Assembly: GCA_902519435.1 (NCBI GenBank)
Contig: CABYKC010000025.1
Location: 1 to 8,118, forward strand
Direction: 5' to 3'
Source: an uncultured Alphaproteobacteria bacterium
GTDB lineage: Bacteria > Pseudomonadota > Alphaproteobacteria > HIMB59 > GCA-002718135
DNA: 8,118 nucleotides
In this document: piece after piece, positions 6,256-8,118 of the stretch
How the letters are laid out: every line of letters begins with the position of its first letter
Position numbering within the stretch: position 1 is the stretch's first letter
Made by a program: the position numbers and the translations under genes
Notes under the pieces: model-generated
Database searches by the model: none
Seen by the model: the letters and a program-made list of their open reading frames with translations, nothing else
What the model was told of the DNA's origin: nothing

Positions 6256-7293
6256 TTAATAAATTCTTGAAACGCTTTTTGTGACAAGAGATACTAATTT
6301 TTCTTTGTAAATGTTATCTTTAAATATATCAACTGAGTCTACAGCCACATTTGAAAAGTGATTAGCTCTTGTTAGAGTATCCTCAATACATTGGTATTTA
6401 TTTATTATTTCTAGAGCCATTTCAAAATCACCATCATTTTGGTTAAGACCAGATATTGTTCTTTCCCAAAACTTTTTTTCTTTATCATTTGATCTTCCAT
6501 AAGCTAAAATTATTGGAAGAGTAATTTTACCTTCTTTAAAATCATCTCCAGTATTTTTTCCTAATATTTTTTTGTTTGAAGAATAATCAATAGCATCGTC
6601 AATTAATTGAAAAGTCATGCCAAAGTTTGTTCCAAATGATTTCAATGCATTAACCTCGGCTTCTGTACCAAGACCACTAATTGATCCAACTTGACATGCC
6701 GCACTAAATAAAGAAGCAGTTTTTGCATTTACAACTTCAAAATAAATATTTTCATTTATTTCTAAATTTTTATCATTAGCAAGTTCTAAAACTTCTCCTT
6801 CGGAAATTACAACACTAGTATCAGCTAATATTTTTAACGTTTCTGAATTCCCATATTTTGTCATTAGTTGAAAAGCTCTACTGAATAAAAAATCACCTAC
6901 TAAAACACTTGTTTTATTTTTCCATTTCTCATTTGCTGTAGGTTTTCCTCTTCTTTGTTTACTTTCATCTATTACATCATCATGTAATAAGGTTGCAGTA
7001 TGTATAAATTCTACTGCTGCAGATAGACCAATATGATTCATTTTATTTTCAATTTCACTAGTTCCATTTCTTGTCATATGAAAACTTGAAACAGTTAAAA
7101 GAGGTCGTAATCGTTTTCCTCCTGATAAGATAAGATATTTTCCAACTTCATGAACTAAAGGTACATTGCTATCTAATTTATCAAGGATTATAGTATTTAC
7201 GGATACCAGATCCTCTTTGCATAAAACTGTTAATTCTCTGATTTCATCTTCAAATGAAAAATCTTTTTTTCTAAGGGGAAGAACATTATCCAT
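6256..7293 (-). CDS. ispB: Long-chain polyprenyl diphosphate synthase (octaprenyl/decaprenyl type)
   Basis: This cytoplasmic trans-prenyltransferase adds isopentenyl diphosphate units to an allylic diphosphate to make the side chain of ubiquinone. It has 345 aa, slightly longer than E. coli IspB (323) because of about 20 extra N-terminal residues. Seen in order: GGKRLRP (58-64) for IPP binding; the first aspartate-rich motif DDVID (105-109) in EFIHTATLLHDDVIDESKQRRGK; KT at 191-192; FQLIDDAIDY with the second motif at 232-236; and GDDFKEGKITLP (249-260). The fifth residue before the first motif is Ala (A100), as in E. coli IspB. A small residue there permits a long product, so C40-C50 is likelier than C15-C20. 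The exact chain length cannot be read off. No Shine-Dalgarno sequence precedes the ATG. It is divergent from the S49 peptidase and convergent with, and touching, the DUF6165 gene. Confidence 0.94.
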   Translation of the reverse strand: MDNVLPLRKKDFSFEDEIRELTVLCKEDLVSVNTIILDKLDSNVPLVHEVGKYLILSGGKRLRPLLTVSSFHMTRNGTSEIENKMNHIGLSAAVEFIHTATLLHDDVIDESKQRRGKPTANEKWKNKTSVLVGDFLFSRAFQLMTKYGNSETLKILADTSVVISEGEVLELANDKNLEINENIYFEVVNAKTASLFSAACQVGSISGLGTEAEVNALKSFGTNFGMTFQLIDDAIDYSSNKKILGKNTGDDFKEGKITLPIILAYGRSNDKEKKFWERTISGLNQNDGDFEMALEIINKYQCIEDTLTRANHFSNVAVDSVDIFKDNIYKEKLVSLVTKSVSRIY

Positions 7294-7317
7294 ATTATTT
7301 AATTATTAGAATATTAT

Positions 7318-7331
7318 GTTAATTCATTAAC
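7318..7331. promoter_or_regulatory. Palindrome GTTAAT-TC-ATTAAC, candidate operator
   Basis: This is a perfect inverted repeat of 6-nt arms around a 2-nt centre in the divergent ispB/peptidase gap, 25 nt upstream of the ispB ATG and just before the plus-strand -35 at 7336. Position and symmetry suit a dimeric repressor that could act on ispB or on both genes. The region is AT-rich, so a short dyad of this kind can arise by chance. No second copy was noticed elsewhere in the window. Confidence 0.3.
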
Positions 7332-7335
7332 TTAA

Positions 7336-7365
7336 TTGACGCACTTAAACTCAAATTACTAAAAT
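7336..7365 (+). promoter_or_regulatory. Candidate sigma-70 promoter for the S49 peptidase gene
   Basis: TTGACG (7336-7341, 5 of 6) and TAAAAT (7360-7365, 5 of 6) are separated by 18 nt on the plus strand. Transcription would start near 7372, leaving a leader of about 50 nt before the ATG at 7423. It is the best match in the 129-base gap between the divergent genes. A minus-strand promoter for ispB must also lie here, but only weak hexamers (TTGAGT at 7354-7349) could be picked out. Confidence 0.45.
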
Positions 7366-7422
7366 TACAAACAAATGCTACATAACGCTTTAAGAAAAGA
7401 TTAACATTTGTTATTAGATAAT

Positions 7423-8118
7423 ATGTTTAAAAGGTTATTTTCGAAGAGTACTACAATACCGGTTTTACGTTTATCTGGCATTATATCATCACAGTCAGGC
7501 TTAACAGGCTCTGGTTTAGCAATCAACAATTTAGAAAAGTTAATTGATAAGTTATTTGCTGATAAAAAATCTCCTGTTGTAGGTTTGGTCATTAATTCAC
7601 CTGGAGGTTCTCCCACACAATCCTCTTTAATAGCAAAAAGGATTATTGATCTAGCAAAGGAAAAAAACAAAAAAGTTTTAGCATTCGTTGAAGATGTTGC
7701 AGCTTCTGGTGGTTATTGGTTAGCTTGTGCTGCTGATGAAATATATATTGATCAAAATTCTGTTATTGGATCAATAGGTGTTATTTCACCAGGTTTTGGT
7801 TTTGTTGATCTTTTAAAAAAAGTTGGAATTGAAAGAAGAGTGTATACATCTGGAAAAAGTAAAAGTTTTCTTGATCCTTTCAAAGAAGAAAAACAGGAAG
7901 ACATTGATAGATTAAAAAATATTCAAGAACAAATTCATGATAATTTTATTAATTATGTAAAAGATAGAAGAGGTTCAAAACTTGATCAGAATAAACTAGA
8001 TGACATCTTTTCTGGTTTATTTTGGGTTGGTAATAAAGCTATCGATTTAGGTTTAGCAGATGGTATTGGTGCAATAAAACCAATTTTAGAAGAGAAGTTT
8101 GGAAAAAAAATTAAAATT
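7423..8118 (+). CDS. S49 family serine peptidase (SppA/SohB-like), 3'-truncated by window edge
   Basis: The frame is open for 232 codons from ATG 7423 to the window end, with no stop seen. It is a ClpP-fold Ser/Lys peptidase of family S49, whose members digest cleaved signal peptides and other membrane-associated peptides. Seen are INSPGGS (57-63) for the oxyanion loop, the nucleophile S95 in DVAASGGYWLA (91-101), GSIGVI (116-121), and the general-base Lys K147 in YTSGKSKSFLDPF (141-153). A C-terminal helical segment and the usual WVGNKAIDLGLADGIG follow. Unlike E. coli SppA there is a single catalytic copy. There is also no N-terminal membrane anchor: the start MFKRLFSKSTTIPVLRLSG runs straight into the first beta strand. 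That fits a short alphaproteobacterial S49 type, cytosolic or peripherally bound by its basic N-terminus. It probably ends about 20-60 residues beyond the window. The family is certain; the physiological substrate is not. Confidence 0.93.
   Translation, partial: MFKRLFSKSTTIPVLRLSGIISSQSGLTGSGLAINNLEKLIDKLFADKKSPVVGLVINSPGGSPTQSSLIAKRIIDLAKEKNKKVLAFVEDVAASGGYWLACAADEIYIDQNSVIGSIGVISPGFGFVDLLKKVGIERRVYTSGKSKSFLDPFKEEKQEDIDRLKNIQEQIHDNFINYVKDRRGSKLDQNKLDDIFSGLFWVGNKAIDLGLADGIGAIKPILEEKFGKKIKI

Noticed and set aside
6241..6275. Intrinsic terminator between the DUF6165 and ispB genes
   Set aside because: Apart from the 10-bp ATTAATTAAT core, the flanks do not pair well and there is no GC stem or T tract outside coding sequence.
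7401..7670. Open frame of 89 codons on the minus strand
   Set aside because: It is the reverse-strand shadow of the S49 peptidase, whose plus-strand frame carries the full catalytic motifs.
1..8118. Mobile elements, CRISPR arrays, tRNA/rRNA genes, toxin-antitoxin or defence cassettes
   Set aside because: No terminal repeats, transposase motifs, spaced direct repeats or cloverleaf-like segments were seen on either strand, and nearly every base belongs to a recognised gene.

Overview
The window is a gene-dense, strongly AT-rich stretch of bacterial chromosome (roughly 30% G+C by eye). Almost all of it is coding: genes touch or overlap, and the longest non-coding gap is 129 bases. The protein set suggests a small-genome, free-living alphaproteobacterium of the marine kind (SAR11/Pelagibacter, HIMB59 or AEGEAN-169 type). 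It includes an alphaproteobacterial-style exonuclease I, a DapA-like lyase of the YHIP type, a short SbmA/BacA transporter, a long-chain polyprenyl synthase and a short S49 peptidase without a membrane anchor. This placement is an inference from protein resemblance and base composition. No mobile element, CRISPR array, tRNA or rRNA was seen.

Layout. (1) Bases 1-2436, plus strand: the 3' part of an exonuclease I gene, then uppP (undecaprenyl diphosphate phosphatase), then a dihydrodipicolinate-synthase-family lyase, joined by 1-nt and 8-nt overlaps. (2) Bases 2419-5489, minus strand: reading in transcription order, rpe, a LysR regulator, a previously uncalled 27-codon gene for an extremely basic peptide with its own good promoter, a short sbmA-like peptide transporter, and fxsA. 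The fxsA tail overlaps the lyase tail by 18 nt. (3) Bases 5528-6255, plus strand: a stand-alone mannose-6-phosphate-isomerase-type cupin followed by a DUF6165 protein, divergent from rpe across 38 bases. (4) Bases 6256-7293, minus strand: an ispB-type polyprenyl diphosphate synthase whose stop codon abuts that of the DUF6165 gene. (5) Bases 7423-8118, plus strand: an S49 (SppA-like) peptidase that runs off the end, divergent from ispB across a 129-base gap with a plausible promoter and a palindrome.

How the genes fit together. uppP and ispB both act in polyprenyl metabolism (lipid carrier recycling and the quinone side chain) but lie in different operons. rpe is central carbon metabolism. The cupin/DUF6165 pair probably belongs to nucleotide-sugar or surface-glycan metabolism. 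SbmA, FxsA, UppP and possibly the peptidase concern the envelope.

Translation starts rarely show a Shine-Dalgarno sequence, and four gene pairs use TAATG or TAGTG stop/start overlaps. The most interesting object is the 27-aa cationic peptide gene immediately upstream of the cationic-peptide importer sbmA. It may be a tiny ribosomal-protein-like gene or a partner of the transporter. The rest looks like ordinary streamlined housekeeping sequence.
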